A stretch of 64,000 nucleotides of DNA from assembly GCA_964592425.1 (NCBI GenBank), contig CAZQCG010000018.1, positions 24,196 to 88,195 of the forward strand. Direction: 5' to 3'. Made by a program: the position numbers and the translations under genes. Below, piece by piece: positions 40,037 through 48,499 of this stretch. The stretch comes from Viridilinea sp964592425 (GTDB lineage Bacteria > Chloroflexota > Chloroflexia > Chloroflexales > Chloroflexaceae). A model generated the notes under the pieces. It was not told where the DNA came from and made no database searches. It was given only the letters and a program-made list of their open reading frames with translations. Position 1 is the first letter of the stretch. Each line of letters starts with the position of its first letter.

Positions 40037-41583
40037 GTATGGCTAGCAACCTGCCGCCCCAGCCATGCCTCTACGGCTTGCTCTGCGCCGGGCAGCAGGG
40101 GGAGAGCGGCAACCCCGCTGGCATAGGTTTCGCCAGGGCCGTGGCCAGGGTAGAGCAGGGCCACCGCCGCTGTGGCCCGGTGCCCCTGCGGCCCGCCGAT
40201 GGCGCCGAGGTAGCTGTAGGCGTCGGCCAGGGCGGCCTGGGGCACGCCGCCGGTGGGCTCAAGCCGGTATTTGGCGTCAAGCACCAGCAGCAGCGGTGGT
40301 TGTGCGGGCCGCCGTAGCTCAAGCGCCAGGTCGGGTATGCGTGTATGCCGGTCAAGCGAGCCAAGCTCTGGCAGCGGCGCACCTGTGGCCAGGTGCGCGA
40401 AGGAACGATAGCGCGGGTGGTAGAAGAGGCGCAACACACTGCCCGCCGCCCCGGCTAGCTCAAGCAGCGGCTCTTGCTCAGGCAAATCCAGCAGCCGGTC
40501 ACCCTCCCCACCCGCCATGATGCGCTGTGCGGTAAGCTGCCAGCCAGCCAGGGTGAGCAGGGCGAAGGCAACCCGGGCGACGCACCAGCGTTCGTAGAGG
40601 CGGGGAAGCTCAGCCAGGGGCAGGTGCAGCGTTGCAGCCTCCCAGCTGATCAGCGGGCGCTGCCGTAACAGACGCCATAGTCGCAGCACGGCCCGGTAGT
40701 CGGGATCACGCTGCATACGGCTGCTCGGCCCGGTGTAGCGGGCCAGGGGCGGCACACCGCTCAGGAAGGGCAGGCTGCGTAGGCCGCGCAGCCGCTCACT
40801 GGCCAGCTCGGCCTGGGTAGCCTGAGCCGCAGGCAGGCCAGCCTGGCGGGCCAGGTGCTCGGCGCGGCGGGCCAGGGTTGCCAGCAGACGCTGTAACAGG
40901 CGGGTCTCGTAGCTGTCGTAGACGCTGGTCGGAGCAGGTTCGGGCAGGGTTCTCAGGCCAGCGGCAAAGGCAGCCGGGTCGTCCGAGTCGGTAAGCGGGG
41001 ATGGGCCAGTGGGGCGCAGCGTACCAAGCGCACTGAAGTTGCGCAGGCGCCCCGGCTCCACCATAGCAAAGCCGGGGCGCAAGTGGGCAGGAGGCCGACG
41101 GGCCAGGCGCTCCACCGCTGCAACGAAGCGCTCGAACTCGCTTCCGAACAGAGTGGGCAACTCTTCGGCAGGGGAGGGCGGCGCAGGCTGCGGATCGACA
41201 GACGGGGTGGCTCCCTCGCGCCCACCGCTCAGAGCAAAGACCAGGGCCCGCCCGATGCGTTGCAAGTCGGCGAGTAGCAGGGCATAGTGCGCCTGGTCGA
41301 GCTTACGCGGGACAACCCGCAGCTCGCCCTGGATCTGTTCACAAACACCAGTGGGCCAGCATGCCCGCAGGACAAACGGGTAAGCCCCACTGGCCGCCGG
41401 GGCCGTCCAGCGCCAGCACCAGGCTGGCGCACCGGGGCGCAGGAAGGGCTCCAGAGTGACACCCGCCAGCACAAGCTCAAGGGTGGCCCCATGCGGCGGC
41501 AGGGCACTCAGTTCAACCCGGGCATCCTCAACCACGGCAGGGGCCGTCGCAGCGGGCTGCCCATCAAGCAGGAATTGCAACAT
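40033..41583 (-). CDS. DUF2357/McrC-like PD-(D/E)xK nuclease-domain protein
   Basis: A 516-residue protein. The N-terminal half, rich in beta strands, resembles DUF2357. The C-terminal part carries a PD-(D/E)xK nuclease core: RIPDLALELRR...LLLVLDAKYRL, followed by QAALADAYSYLGAI. Such proteins often pair with an McrB-like AAA+ GTPase in type IV restriction or related defence. No such partner lies next to it, so it is an orphan here. It converges with lipA, overlapping it by 4 bp. The exact defence role is inference. Confidence 0.75.
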   Translation of the reverse strand: MLQFLLDGQPAATAPAVVEDARVELSALPPHGATLELVLAGVTLEPFLRPGAPAWCWRWTAPAASGAYPFVLRACWPTGVCEQIQGELRVVPRKLDQAHYALLLADLQRIGRALVFALSGGREGATPSVDPQPAPPSPAEELPTLFGSEFERFVAAVERLARRPPAHLRPGFAMVEPGRLRNFSALGTLRPTGPSPLTDSDDPAAFAAGLRTLPEPAPTSVYDSYETRLLQRLLATLARRAEHLARQAGLPAAQATQAELASERLRGLRSLPFLSGVPPLARYTGPSSRMQRDPDYRAVLRLWRLLRQRPLISWEAATLHLPLAELPRLYERWCVARVAFALLTLAGWQLTAQRIMAGGEGDRLLDLPEQEPLLELAGAAGSVLRLFYHPRYRSFAHLATGAPLPELGSLDRHTRIPDLALELRRPAQPPLLLVLDAKYRLEPTGGVPQAALADAYSYLGAIGGPQGHRATAAVALLYPGHGPGETYASGVAALPLLPGAEQAVEAWLGRQVASHT

Positions 41584-41627
41584 CGACGTCAGACTCCCAA
41601 CGCGTGCAAGGTTTCAGGGTATAAGGC

Positions 41628-41772
41628 CAGGGCTGATGCAAAGTCGCCTCAGGCAATCGCACGCGGATACCGCAGATGGAACAGATTCGCGCTGCGCTGC
41701 CGCAAAAAGCTCCGCGTCAATCCGTCAGATCAGCGCGATCCGCGTTCTCGTTCGGACTTTGCATCAGCCCTG
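41628..41772. mobile_element. MITE-like element, copy B (perfect 18-bp TIR, 10-bp target duplication)
   Basis: The ends CAGGGCTGATGCAAAGTC (41628-41645) and its exact complement (41755-41772) are flanked by GGTATAAGGC on both sides (41618-41627 and 41773-41782). The terminal sequence matches copy A at 26989 in CAGGGC...GCAAAGTC. The 109-bp interior has no gene. Insertion lies between the DUF2357 start and the VanZ-like gene. Confidence 0.88.
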
Positions 41773-41807
41773 GGTATAAGGCAACCGTGGTTGACATCCG
41801 GATCTCC

Positions 41808-41813
41808 TATAAT
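41808..41813 (+). promoter_or_regulatory. Possible -10 box of the VanZ-like gene
   Basis: TATAAT lies 35 nt before the start codon. A perfect TTGACA (41791-41796) precedes it by only 11 nt, too close for a standard -35. The promoter lies 35 bp to the right of MITE copy B. Confidence 0.45.
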
Positions 41814-41848
41814 CAAGCGCGACGTGTGCGTTGGAACGGAGTCTCTCT

Positions 41849-43012
41849 ATGCTGCAAACAACCAGCGCCCGGCTGGCGGCCGCCTTGCTCGGCTACTTCG
41901 CCCTCTTGATCATCCTGCTCACGCTCTACCCATTCTACTTCGTTCTGCCCGAGCACATCCAGATCGACCTGCGCGTCCGGCCCGTCGATATCATCGAGAA
42001 CATGATCCTCTTCTTGCCGCTGGGCTTCCTCTATCGGCTGACCGGCGGCGGCTACCGTGGCACGATCATCATCGGAGCAGTGCTCAGTATCGGCGTCGAG
42101 GTGCTGCAAATCTTCATCCCGGTACGCACCGCTGCCCCTGTCGATATTGTGACCAATACGCTGGGAGCGGGGCTCGGTGCATGGCTCTACGATCAGCTTG
42201 CGACCCGTATCGCAATGACCCCGGCCATGGTCGGTCGGCTGGCACTTGAGACGCCGCTGATGGGCCTGGTCTATATGCTGGTGCCGCTGTTGTGGACGAA
42301 TGCGCTCACCCTCGACCGTGAGCCGAGCCGCTGGGTTCTAACGGCGCTGATCAGTATCTGTGGGGCAATTGTGCTCAGCGATCTGTCGCGGGGGTGGTGG
42401 GGCTCGGCGGGGCTCCGCTCCACCGGGCGCGTGGCCATAGGCAGCGGGGTGTGGTTCTTGCTGGGATCGGCCCCTGGTCTATTTGGCCCGCTCCCGATTG
42501 TGCCGATCACCATCGGGCTTGCGCTCTTCACCGCCGCCCTTGCCATACTCCCATGGCACCCAACGGATCGCCGCTTTGAGCAAACCACTCTGAGCCGGAT
42601 TCTGCCAGGCCTCGTCCTCTATCTCATCCTGGCAGCCCTCTGGCCACCGCTGCGACCGTTTAGCCCATGGCATGGAACCCTCGGACTGACTGACCACATT
42701 GAGCCAATCAATACACGTTACCCGGCCTCGCTGCTCGAATACCTCACGGCCTTTACCGTGCTCGGCTATGTCATTGCCGAGTGGCGTGGCCGTTTTGAAT
42801 ACCCGCTGGCCCGCGATCTGCCCTGGTTGCTGCTGATGGCCCTGGTGAGTGGGTTGACCCTGGAGCTTCTGGTTGGCTTTCAGGTCGGCCATGGGGCCAG
42901 TCTTGTCCGGCTGATCCTGGTGGTTGCCGGGGCGCTGTTTGGCGGGATGATCTACCACCTCCAGCGTGATCATGTGCGGTTCCTGCTTGGCCGACCCGGT
43001 CAGCCCAGGTAG
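41849..43012 (+). CDS. VanZ-like membrane protein
   Basis: A 387-residue membrane protein with about ten hydrophobic helices. The first ~125 residues match the VanZ family: IIENMILFLPLGFLY, then SIGVEVLQIFIPVRTAAPVDIVTNTLGAGLG. The C-terminal half contains a second, weaker VanZ-like arrangement (TLELLVGFQVGHGASLVRLILVVAGALFGG). VanZ proteins are linked to teicoplanin resistance and envelope biology, but function is generally unknown. ATG 41849 is chosen for CGGAG upstream. Its stop codon lies in a short hairpin repeat. Confidence 0.85.
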   Translation: MLQTTSARLAAALLGYFALLIILLTLYPFYFVLPEHIQIDLRVRPVDIIENMILFLPLGFLYRLTGGGYRGTIIIGAVLSIGVEVLQIFIPVRTAAPVDIVTNTLGAGLGAWLYDQLATRIAMTPAMVGRLALETPLMGLVYMLVPLLWTNALTLDREPSRWVLTALISICGAIVLSDLSRGWWGSAGLRSTGRVAIGSGVWFLLGSAPGLFGPLPIVPITIGLALFTAALAILPWHPTDRRFEQTTLSRILPGLVLYLILAALWPPLRPFSPWHGTLGLTDHIEPINTRYPASLLEYLTAFTVLGYVIAEWRGRFEYPLARDLPWLLLMALVSGLTLELLVGFQVGHGASLVRLILVVAGALFGGMIYHLQRDHVRFLLGRPGQPR

Positions 43013-43049
43013 ACCTGGCAGGTCTGGTCTACCGGATTTAATGCTTAAA
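43008..43049. repeat. Intergenic hairpin repeat, copy 1
   Basis: GGTAGACC (43008-43015) pairs with GGTCTACC (43026-43033), followed by GGATTTAATGCTTAAA. The string AGGTCTGGT(C/T)TACCGG followed by an AT-rich tail recurs at 57917-58003 and, inverted, at 60255-60320. This copy overlaps the VanZ-like stop codon. Confidence 0.65.
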
Positions 43050-43068
43050 GTTCATTAGCCCTGGGTTC

Positions 43069-43293
43069 TTGACATACGATGCGTTCTTCAAAGCAGTCAC
43101 CGTTGATCCCGGCGGCTATGGCATCTCCTGGAATGATGCCATGGATGTGAGCGCCGACGATCTGTGGCGGCGGGGCGTTGCATTTGAGGCAAGCAGCGCG
43201 GAGGACGAGGAGCGAGCGTCCAGCACGGCCCTGTCTCCACAATCGCCTGCGCCAGCGCCGCTGGCTGCTGTGGGCACTCAACCAGTGTCGTGA
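43069..43293 (+). pseudogene. Truncated DUF2442-like gene
   Basis: The frame reads YDAFFKAVTVDPGGYGISW and NDAMDVSADDLWRRGVAFE, which is the second half of a DUF2442 domain (usually FxxVxVDP...ITWPNGADLDPD-LY). The N-terminal half is missing and a repeat element sits where it should be. The tail after residue 40 is unlike the family. DUF2442 proteins are often next to toxin-antitoxin-like partners; none is visible here. Confidence 0.5.
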
Positions 43294-43451
43294 GCCACGG
43301 ATCAACCAGCAGTATCCTGAAAGGGCGTCTCTCCCCCCGTATCTGTTCGATCTATGCTAGAATTGCCCATCGCGTGTGGCCCCCGCGTGCAGATGGGCCA
43401 GAGAACGAACTTGCTCAACCGCCGGCCTGACCAGGTCGTGGCGGTGAAAAT

Positions 43452-45320
43452 ATGCTTTCACGACGTTTGCTGCTTGGTGCAGCCCTCGCCTGCCTGTTGG
43501 TGGGCCTGCTGGGGGCCTGGTTGTTTGTGCAACAACGGGTGGCCCGCTGTGCGCCGACACCCTTTAACCCCAACTTGATCAGCTTTACCGGTGAGCGTGG
43601 CCTGCCTGAGGGCTGGACACGCCAGGCAGGCGGAGTTGAGCTGCGTGGCCCGGCGATTGATGGACAGGGCTTCGAGCTTGATGGTGATGGGCAGGCGCTC
43701 CAGTTGCTTGGGGTGGGCAACTATGCCCGCACTCCCGCGGTCAGCGTCCAGTCCGGCGAGTCCTACTGCTTCAGCACATTCGCCCTGACGGACTCGGCGC
43801 AACGCTCGCCAACCCGCGCTCGCCTCGTCTTTGAGTGGCAGGACGCTGTTGCCCGGCCCCTTGCTGAAATGGCCACCCTCTGGCAGCCGGTGACTCTCTG
43901 GACGCCCGAGGCCCCGCCCCACGATTGGGCCGCGCTGCAAGCCAGCTTCGTGGCCCCAGCACAGGCAGCCAGCCTGGCCGTGCGCATCGAGCCAGCCTCC
44001 GATGACCGCATCTATCTCGATATGCCCGCCTTGCGCCGTGGTGGTACGGCCCTGAATGGGCTCGCCGCCCGGCCTACTCCATCAGCCAGCGCTACAAGCG
44101 TGGCCCTCGCCCCCTGGCCCTACGGACATCAGGCCGCGATTGCCTTCACCTTCGACTGGGAGACGGCCATGGGTGGGCTTGTCCACTCACGTTCGGTCAA
44201 TGACCCACATAACGACCAGGATTACCTGCTGCGGGCTATGCGTATGCGTGAGGGGATCACAACAACGATGGCCCTCTTTGAGCCGTTGCAGATCCGGGCT
44301 ACCTATTACGCCACCGGCTACAATCTGCTCGATGGCAACCAGGAGCGGCAACAGTTCCTCAACAACCCGACCTTTGCCTGGGCTACGCCAGCCAATGGCT
44401 GGATCGCCGATCGTTGGGTGACGACGCCCTGGTTCGCTGACGATCCCTTTGGCACGCTTGCCACTCATCCGCAGTGGTACTTCGGCGACTTGCTAGAGCC
44501 CCTACGAGCTGCCGGCCACGAGATCCAGAGCCACACCTTCAGCCATCTCCATGGTGGCCTGGCCGACCTGCAAACCTGGCAGCTTGACCTGGAGACCTGG
44601 GACAGGCAGGCAGTAGCCCAGGGTCTACCTGGCGCAACATCGCTGGCCTTCCCCTGGAGCAGCAGCGCCGGCATGAGTGATGCCGCCTGGGGGGCGCTTG
44701 AAGCGGCTGGCATCCGCAGCGTGACACGCCTGAGTGACCAGGCCCAGTACAGCCTCTGGCAGCGTAACGCCGAGGGGCTGATCGCCGAGCCGCACTGTCG
44801 CTGGTTCCCTGGCCGTGAGGGGCGATTGCTGGCCTGCCCCGATTTCTATGTGACGCCAGAACGAATCGGCCTGGCCCTGCGCCAGGTTGAACAGACTGTA
44901 ACTGTCGGTGGCATGCTTGACCTCTGGGCCCACACCGAGGAGGTGACCGCACCTGAGCAGATCGCCGCCTGGCGTGATCTGAGCACGCGCATTGCCCACG
45001 ACCCGCGCCTCTGGGTGGCTCCTATGAGCGAAATCGCCGCCTGGCAGACGGCAAGCGCCCTGGTTCAACTCGAGCCGGTGCCGTCCGCAGCCGCTGGAAC
45101 CGCCCGCTATCGCCTCAGTAACCAGAGCGACCAGGATCTGCCCGGACTGAGTCTGCGCCTGCCCGCCGGTACCCGCCAGGTCTTTGTGCAGGACGAAGCG
45201 CTGCGTACAAGCACCGCCAGCCCGACAGAGCCCTTTAGCTGGTCGCCGGAAGGTGGCATAGCGACGCTCGACCTGGCTGCCGGGCAGAGCCTGGAACTAC
45301 AACTTGTGACTGGTGAATAG
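43452..45320 (+). CDS. Polysaccharide deacetylase (NodB-fold) with N-terminal beta-sandwich domain
   Basis: A 622-residue membrane-anchored or exported protein. A signal anchor (about 5-27) is followed by a carbohydrate-binding-like beta domain (about 35-195). The NodB catalytic domain starts at AFTFDWETAMGG (Asp235; the family has TFDD), has EIQSHTFSH with the two metal-binding His residues, and the Pro-containing SLAFPWSSS motif. The last ~95 residues form another beta domain. It probably removes N-acetyl or similar groups from the polysaccharide exported by the ABC system encoded next. A TAGAAT -10 (43359-43364) lies upstream. Confidence 0.85.
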   Translation: MLSRRLLLGAALACLLVGLLGAWLFVQQRVARCAPTPFNPNLISFTGERGLPEGWTRQAGGVELRGPAIDGQGFELDGDGQALQLLGVGNYARTPAVSVQSGESYCFSTFALTDSAQRSPTRARLVFEWQDAVARPLAEMATLWQPVTLWTPEAPPHDWAALQASFVAPAQAASLAVRIEPASDDRIYLDMPALRRGGTALNGLAARPTPSASATSVALAPWPYGHQAAIAFTFDWETAMGGLVHSRSVNDPHNDQDYLLRAMRMREGITTTMALFEPLQIRATYYATGYNLLDGNQERQQFLNNPTFAWATPANGWIADRWVTTPWFADDPFGTLATHPQWYFGDLLEPLRAAGHEIQSHTFSHLHGGLADLQTWQLDLETWDRQAVAQGLPGATSLAFPWSSSAGMSDAAWGALEAAGIRSVTRLSDQAQYSLWQRNAEGLIAEPHCRWFPGREGRLLACPDFYVTPERIGLALRQVEQTVTVGGMLDLWAHTEEVTAPEQIAAWRDLSTRIAHDPRLWVAPMSEIAAWQTASALVQLEPVPSAAAGTARYRLSNQSDQDLPGLSLRLPAGTRQVFVQDEALRTSTASPTEPFSWSPEGGIATLDLAAGQSLELQLVTGE

Positions 45321-45326
45321 AGAGCT

Positions 45327-47228
45327 ATGGCTGGTACACTCGAAAAGACCACAACCCTGCAGCAGCGCTTCGTTACACGCCTGGGCTTGCTGAACCGCCC
45401 GCTCTTCGGCCTGCGCCTCTACCAGTGGCTCTGGATGCTGCTGGCCTTGCTCGGGGCGCTGATCGTCGCTGTGCCACGGGTCATCTCGCAGCCTATTGTC
45501 TACTTTGGCCTGGGCGAGACGCGCTTTGACCCGGCGCGCTACGGCGGGATCTACAGCGAAGTGACGCCGGGCGTTACTGGCCTGGAGGTGGCATTTGGCG
45601 ACACCAACGAGGTGCTGCGCCAGCGCAGCCTGGCTCGTGGCGATGTGCGCTATGGCCAGCCCGACTACCGGGTCGATTTTATCCCCCAGGCACCCGGCAG
45701 TGTAATGGTGCGCGGGGTGGCCCCCACTGCCAGCGAGGCCCAGAGCCTGGCCAATGCCGCCGCTGAAGAGCTAGTACGCCAGGTACGGGCCGCCGGCGGG
45801 CGCGAGGTACTGCGCAACATGCTCGGCTGGGAGCTCTGGCTGGTGACTGAGGCCGCGCCAAACATTGAGCCGGGGCCGTTCGACCTGCTCCTGCGCACGA
45901 TCATCCGCAGCCAGGCCTTCCCCATGTCACGCCCGCTGGAGCCCTTCGCCGAAGCACGCATGCTCGCCGACCTGCCTTATGAGGAACTGAACGATGTCGC
46001 ACGGGCGCTTGAAGCACGGGCGGATCTCTGGCGCTTTGCGATCAATACCCGTAACGCCACCCTCGATGCCCTCTGCGCGAGTGCCAGCAGCGGCAGCACG
46101 ACCGCCCGTGAAGAGATCCTGGCGGCTTGTGCCGCCGACAACCCTGCCGCTGCAGCCCAATTGGCCGAGCGCGAGCGCGAGATTGTGCGTCTGCGGGCAA
46201 TCGAGGCCACCCTGGCCTACCTGATCAGCACCTACAATCTGGGCTTCGACCCACAGACGCCCTCGGCGGCCTATAGCCTGCCCGCAAGCCTGCCTGCAGC
46301 CGCCGAGCCGCGGGCCATCCCCCAGCTGATCGGTCTGGCAGCCCTCTTCGGGCTGGCCTTCGGGGCGATCGGCGTGGCGGTTGACCGCAGCGCAGGCGTG
46401 ACCGGCAAACTGATCGAGCTGTGGAGCTATCGCGAGCTGATCCGCAACCTGGCCCTGCGCGACCTGCGCACACGCTACAAAGGCAGCGCCCTGGGCTATC
46501 TCTGGACACAGCTGGCCCCCCTGGGTATGATGCTGGTCTATGTGCTCGTCTTCAGCCTGCTGTTGCCAAGCGCAATCGCCATGTTCCCCGTCTTCATCGT
46601 CGTCGGCCTGCTGCCCTGGAACTACACCGCCGAGTCGGTGATGGGCGGCACCCGTAGCGTGATCGATAGTGCTGCACTGATCAAAAAAGTCTACTTCCCC
46701 CGCGAAGTCCTGCCGCTCACCTCCGTCTTCTCCAGCCTGGTCAACTTCGTGCTCTCGCTGCCGATGATGTTTCTGGTGATGGCAGTAGTGCAACTGCTGA
46801 CGATTGGCCGGCTCAACTTTAGCTGGAGCTTCGCCTACCTGCCGGTCTTGCTGATCATCCAGACGATCATGCTGAGCGGCCTGGCCCTGCTGCTGGCGGC
46901 GGTAGCGGTCTTCTTTCGCGATGTGGTTCACCTGATCGGTATTCTGATCAATATCTGGTTCTTTCTCACCCCGGTAATCTACCCGCTGGGGGTCTTTGGT
47001 GAAGGGCCAGCGGTGCGCATCGTGCGCTGGCTCAACCCGATGGCCTCGTTGATCGAGTTCTACCGTGAGATCCTCTACGGTAATGCGGTGGCGGTAGGGC
47101 AAATCCCCACGCCGGGGCTGCCAGCCCTGACCAGTGTGCTGCGGGTGGCGATCACGGCGCTGATCATGCTGGCGGCGGGCTACTGGGTCTTCCAGCGCGT
47201 GAGTCGCAACTTTGGCGAAGAGATCTGA
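45327..47228 (+). CDS. Wzz-like chain-length domain fused to ABC-2 polysaccharide permease (Wzm type)
   Basis: A 633-residue two-part protein. Residues ~33-350 have two membrane segments (about 33-52 and 328-350) around a large extracytoplasmic region, the layout of polysaccharide co-polymerases (Wzz). Residues ~365-630 are an ABC-2 permease: YRELIRNLALRDLRTRYKGSALGYLWTQLAP, GLLPWNYTAESVMGG, KKVYFPREVLP and NPMASLIEFYREILYG, typical of Wzm/TagG. Normally these are separate proteins, so this is an unusual fusion. The ATG follows the deacetylase stop by 6 nt and its TGA overlaps the ATPase ATG by one base. Confidence 0.88.
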   Translation: MAGTLEKTTTLQQRFVTRLGLLNRPLFGLRLYQWLWMLLALLGALIVAVPRVISQPIVYFGLGETRFDPARYGGIYSEVTPGVTGLEVAFGDTNEVLRQRSLARGDVRYGQPDYRVDFIPQAPGSVMVRGVAPTASEAQSLANAAAEELVRQVRAAGGREVLRNMLGWELWLVTEAAPNIEPGPFDLLLRTIIRSQAFPMSRPLEPFAEARMLADLPYEELNDVARALEARADLWRFAINTRNATLDALCASASSGSTTAREEILAACAADNPAAAAQLAEREREIVRLRAIEATLAYLISTYNLGFDPQTPSAAYSLPASLPAAAEPRAIPQLIGLAALFGLAFGAIGVAVDRSAGVTGKLIELWSYRELIRNLALRDLRTRYKGSALGYLWTQLAPLGMMLVYVLVFSLLLPSAIAMFPVFIVVGLLPWNYTAESVMGGTRSVIDSAALIKKVYFPREVLPLTSVFSSLVNFVLSLPMMFLVMAVVQLLTIGRLNFSWSFAYLPVLLIIQTIMLSGLALLLAAVAVFFRDVVHLIGILINIWFFLTPVIYPLGVFGEGPAVRIVRWLNPMASLIEFYREILYGNAVAVGQIPTPGLPALTSVLRVAITALIMLAAGYWVFQRVSRNFGEEI

Positions 47229-48499
47229 TGAGTCCCGTTATCGAGTTCAACAACGTAGCGAAACGTTTTGTGCTGCATAAAGAAGAGCGCAAAACGATCC
47301 AGGAGCGTGTGATCGGACTGCTGCGGCGACGACCGCCCGGCGAGGTCTTCTGGGCCTTACGCGAGATAAACTTCCAGGTCGAGCCAGGGCAGAGCCTGGG
47401 GCTGGTGGGCCATAATGGTGCCGGCAAGAGCACCGCGCTCAAGCTGATCACGCGCATTCTTGAGCCGACCAGGGGGAACGTGCGGACACAGGGGCGTATC
47501 GCAGCCCTGCTCGAGCTGGGTAGCGGCTTTCACCCTGAACTGAGCGGGCGCGAGAATGTCTTTCTCTACGGCTCGCTGATGGGCCTGGGCCGGCGCGAAA
47601 TGGCGCAAAAGCTCGAAGAGATCATCGATTTTGCCGATATTGGTACCTTCATTGATACGGAGATCAAACACTACTCCTCGGGCATGTATACACGCCTGGC
47701 CTTTGCAGCGGCAACAGCAGTTGACCCCGATATTCTGATCACCGACGAGGTGCTGGCAGTCGGCGATGAAGCCTTCCAGCGCAAGTGTATGGAGCGCATC
47801 TACGGCTTCCGGCGCGCCGGCAAGACGATCATCTTTGTCTCGCATGCCCTGGAGGTGGTACGCTCACTCTGCGATGTGGCCGTCTGGCTAGACCATGGCG
47901 AGCAGCGTGCCCTTGGCCCCGCCGGAGAAGTGATCGACGCCTACCTGGCCGATGTGAATCGCAAAGAGCAACGGCGCATCGAGGCCGATCGGCAGCGCGA
48001 AGGGCTGGCGGCGATCGATGAGCAGGCCGATGAGCAGGCGCGGTTCCGGCGCGGCACACGCGAAATTGAGATTACCCATGTGCAACTGCTGAATGAGGCC
48101 GGTGAAGAGCAGAGCGTCTTCCATACCCAGGAACCACTCATTATTCGTATGCACTACCACGCCCGTGAGCCAATCAGTGGCCCGGTCTTCGGCGTGGGCA
48201 TTCACCACGAGAGTGGAGCCTGGCTGATCGGCCCCAACACCGGCTTTGACGGCTACCGTATTCCATGCGTAGAGGGATCGGGTATGGTCGATTATCATAT
48301 CCCTAGCCTGCCCTTAAATACAGGCCGCTACCAGGTCAGTGTGGCTGTGGTGGACAGCAATCAGGTGCATTTTTACGACATGCATGATCGCGCTTACCCG
48401 CTGGTCGTACATAGCCTGGTTGGTCAGCACTATGGGATGGTGACGGTGCCAGCGCAATGGCAGTGGCACAACATGCGTGACGAGGGGAGCAGGGCGTGA
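47228..48499 (+). CDS. Polysaccharide ABC transporter ATP-binding protein with Wzt C-terminal domain
   Basis: A 423-residue ATPase. Walker A is GHNGAGKST (61-69), the signature is YSSGM as in Wzt/TagH proteins, Walker B is ILITDEVLAVGD, and the switch His is in FVSHALE. Residues ~270-415 form a Wzt_C-like beta-sandwich (EITHVQLLNEAGEEQSVF...INTGRYQVSVAV region) that in relatives recognises the finished glycan end. Together with the preceding permease it makes a Wzm/Wzt-type exporter. Start and stop overlap both neighbours. Confidence 0.93.
   Translation: MSPVIEFNNVAKRFVLHKEERKTIQERVIGLLRRRPPGEVFWALREINFQVEPGQSLGLVGHNGAGKSTALKLITRILEPTRGNVRTQGRIAALLELGSGFHPELSGRENVFLYGSLMGLGRREMAQKLEEIIDFADIGTFIDTEIKHYSSGMYTRLAFAAATAVDPDILITDEVLAVGDEAFQRKCMERIYGFRRAGKTIIFVSHALEVVRSLCDVAVWLDHGEQRALGPAGEVIDAYLADVNRKEQRRIEADRQREGLAAIDEQADEQARFRRGTREIEITHVQLLNEAGEEQSVFHTQEPLIIRMHYHAREPISGPVFGVGIHHESGAWLIGPNTGFDGYRIPCVEGSGMVDYHIPSLPLNTGRYQVSVAVVDSNQVHFYDMHDRAYPLVVHSLVGQHYGMVTVPAQWQWHNMRDEGSRA

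Noticed and set aside
41791..41813. TTGACA and TATAAT as a standard promoter pair
   Set aside because: The spacer is only 11 nt, too short for a sigma-70 -35/-10 pair, so only the -10 was kept.
45927..47102. A 391-codon minus-strand open frame
   Set aside because: It is antisense to the Wzz-Wzm fusion and rich in Gln/His/Asp, as expected of a shadow of membrane helices.
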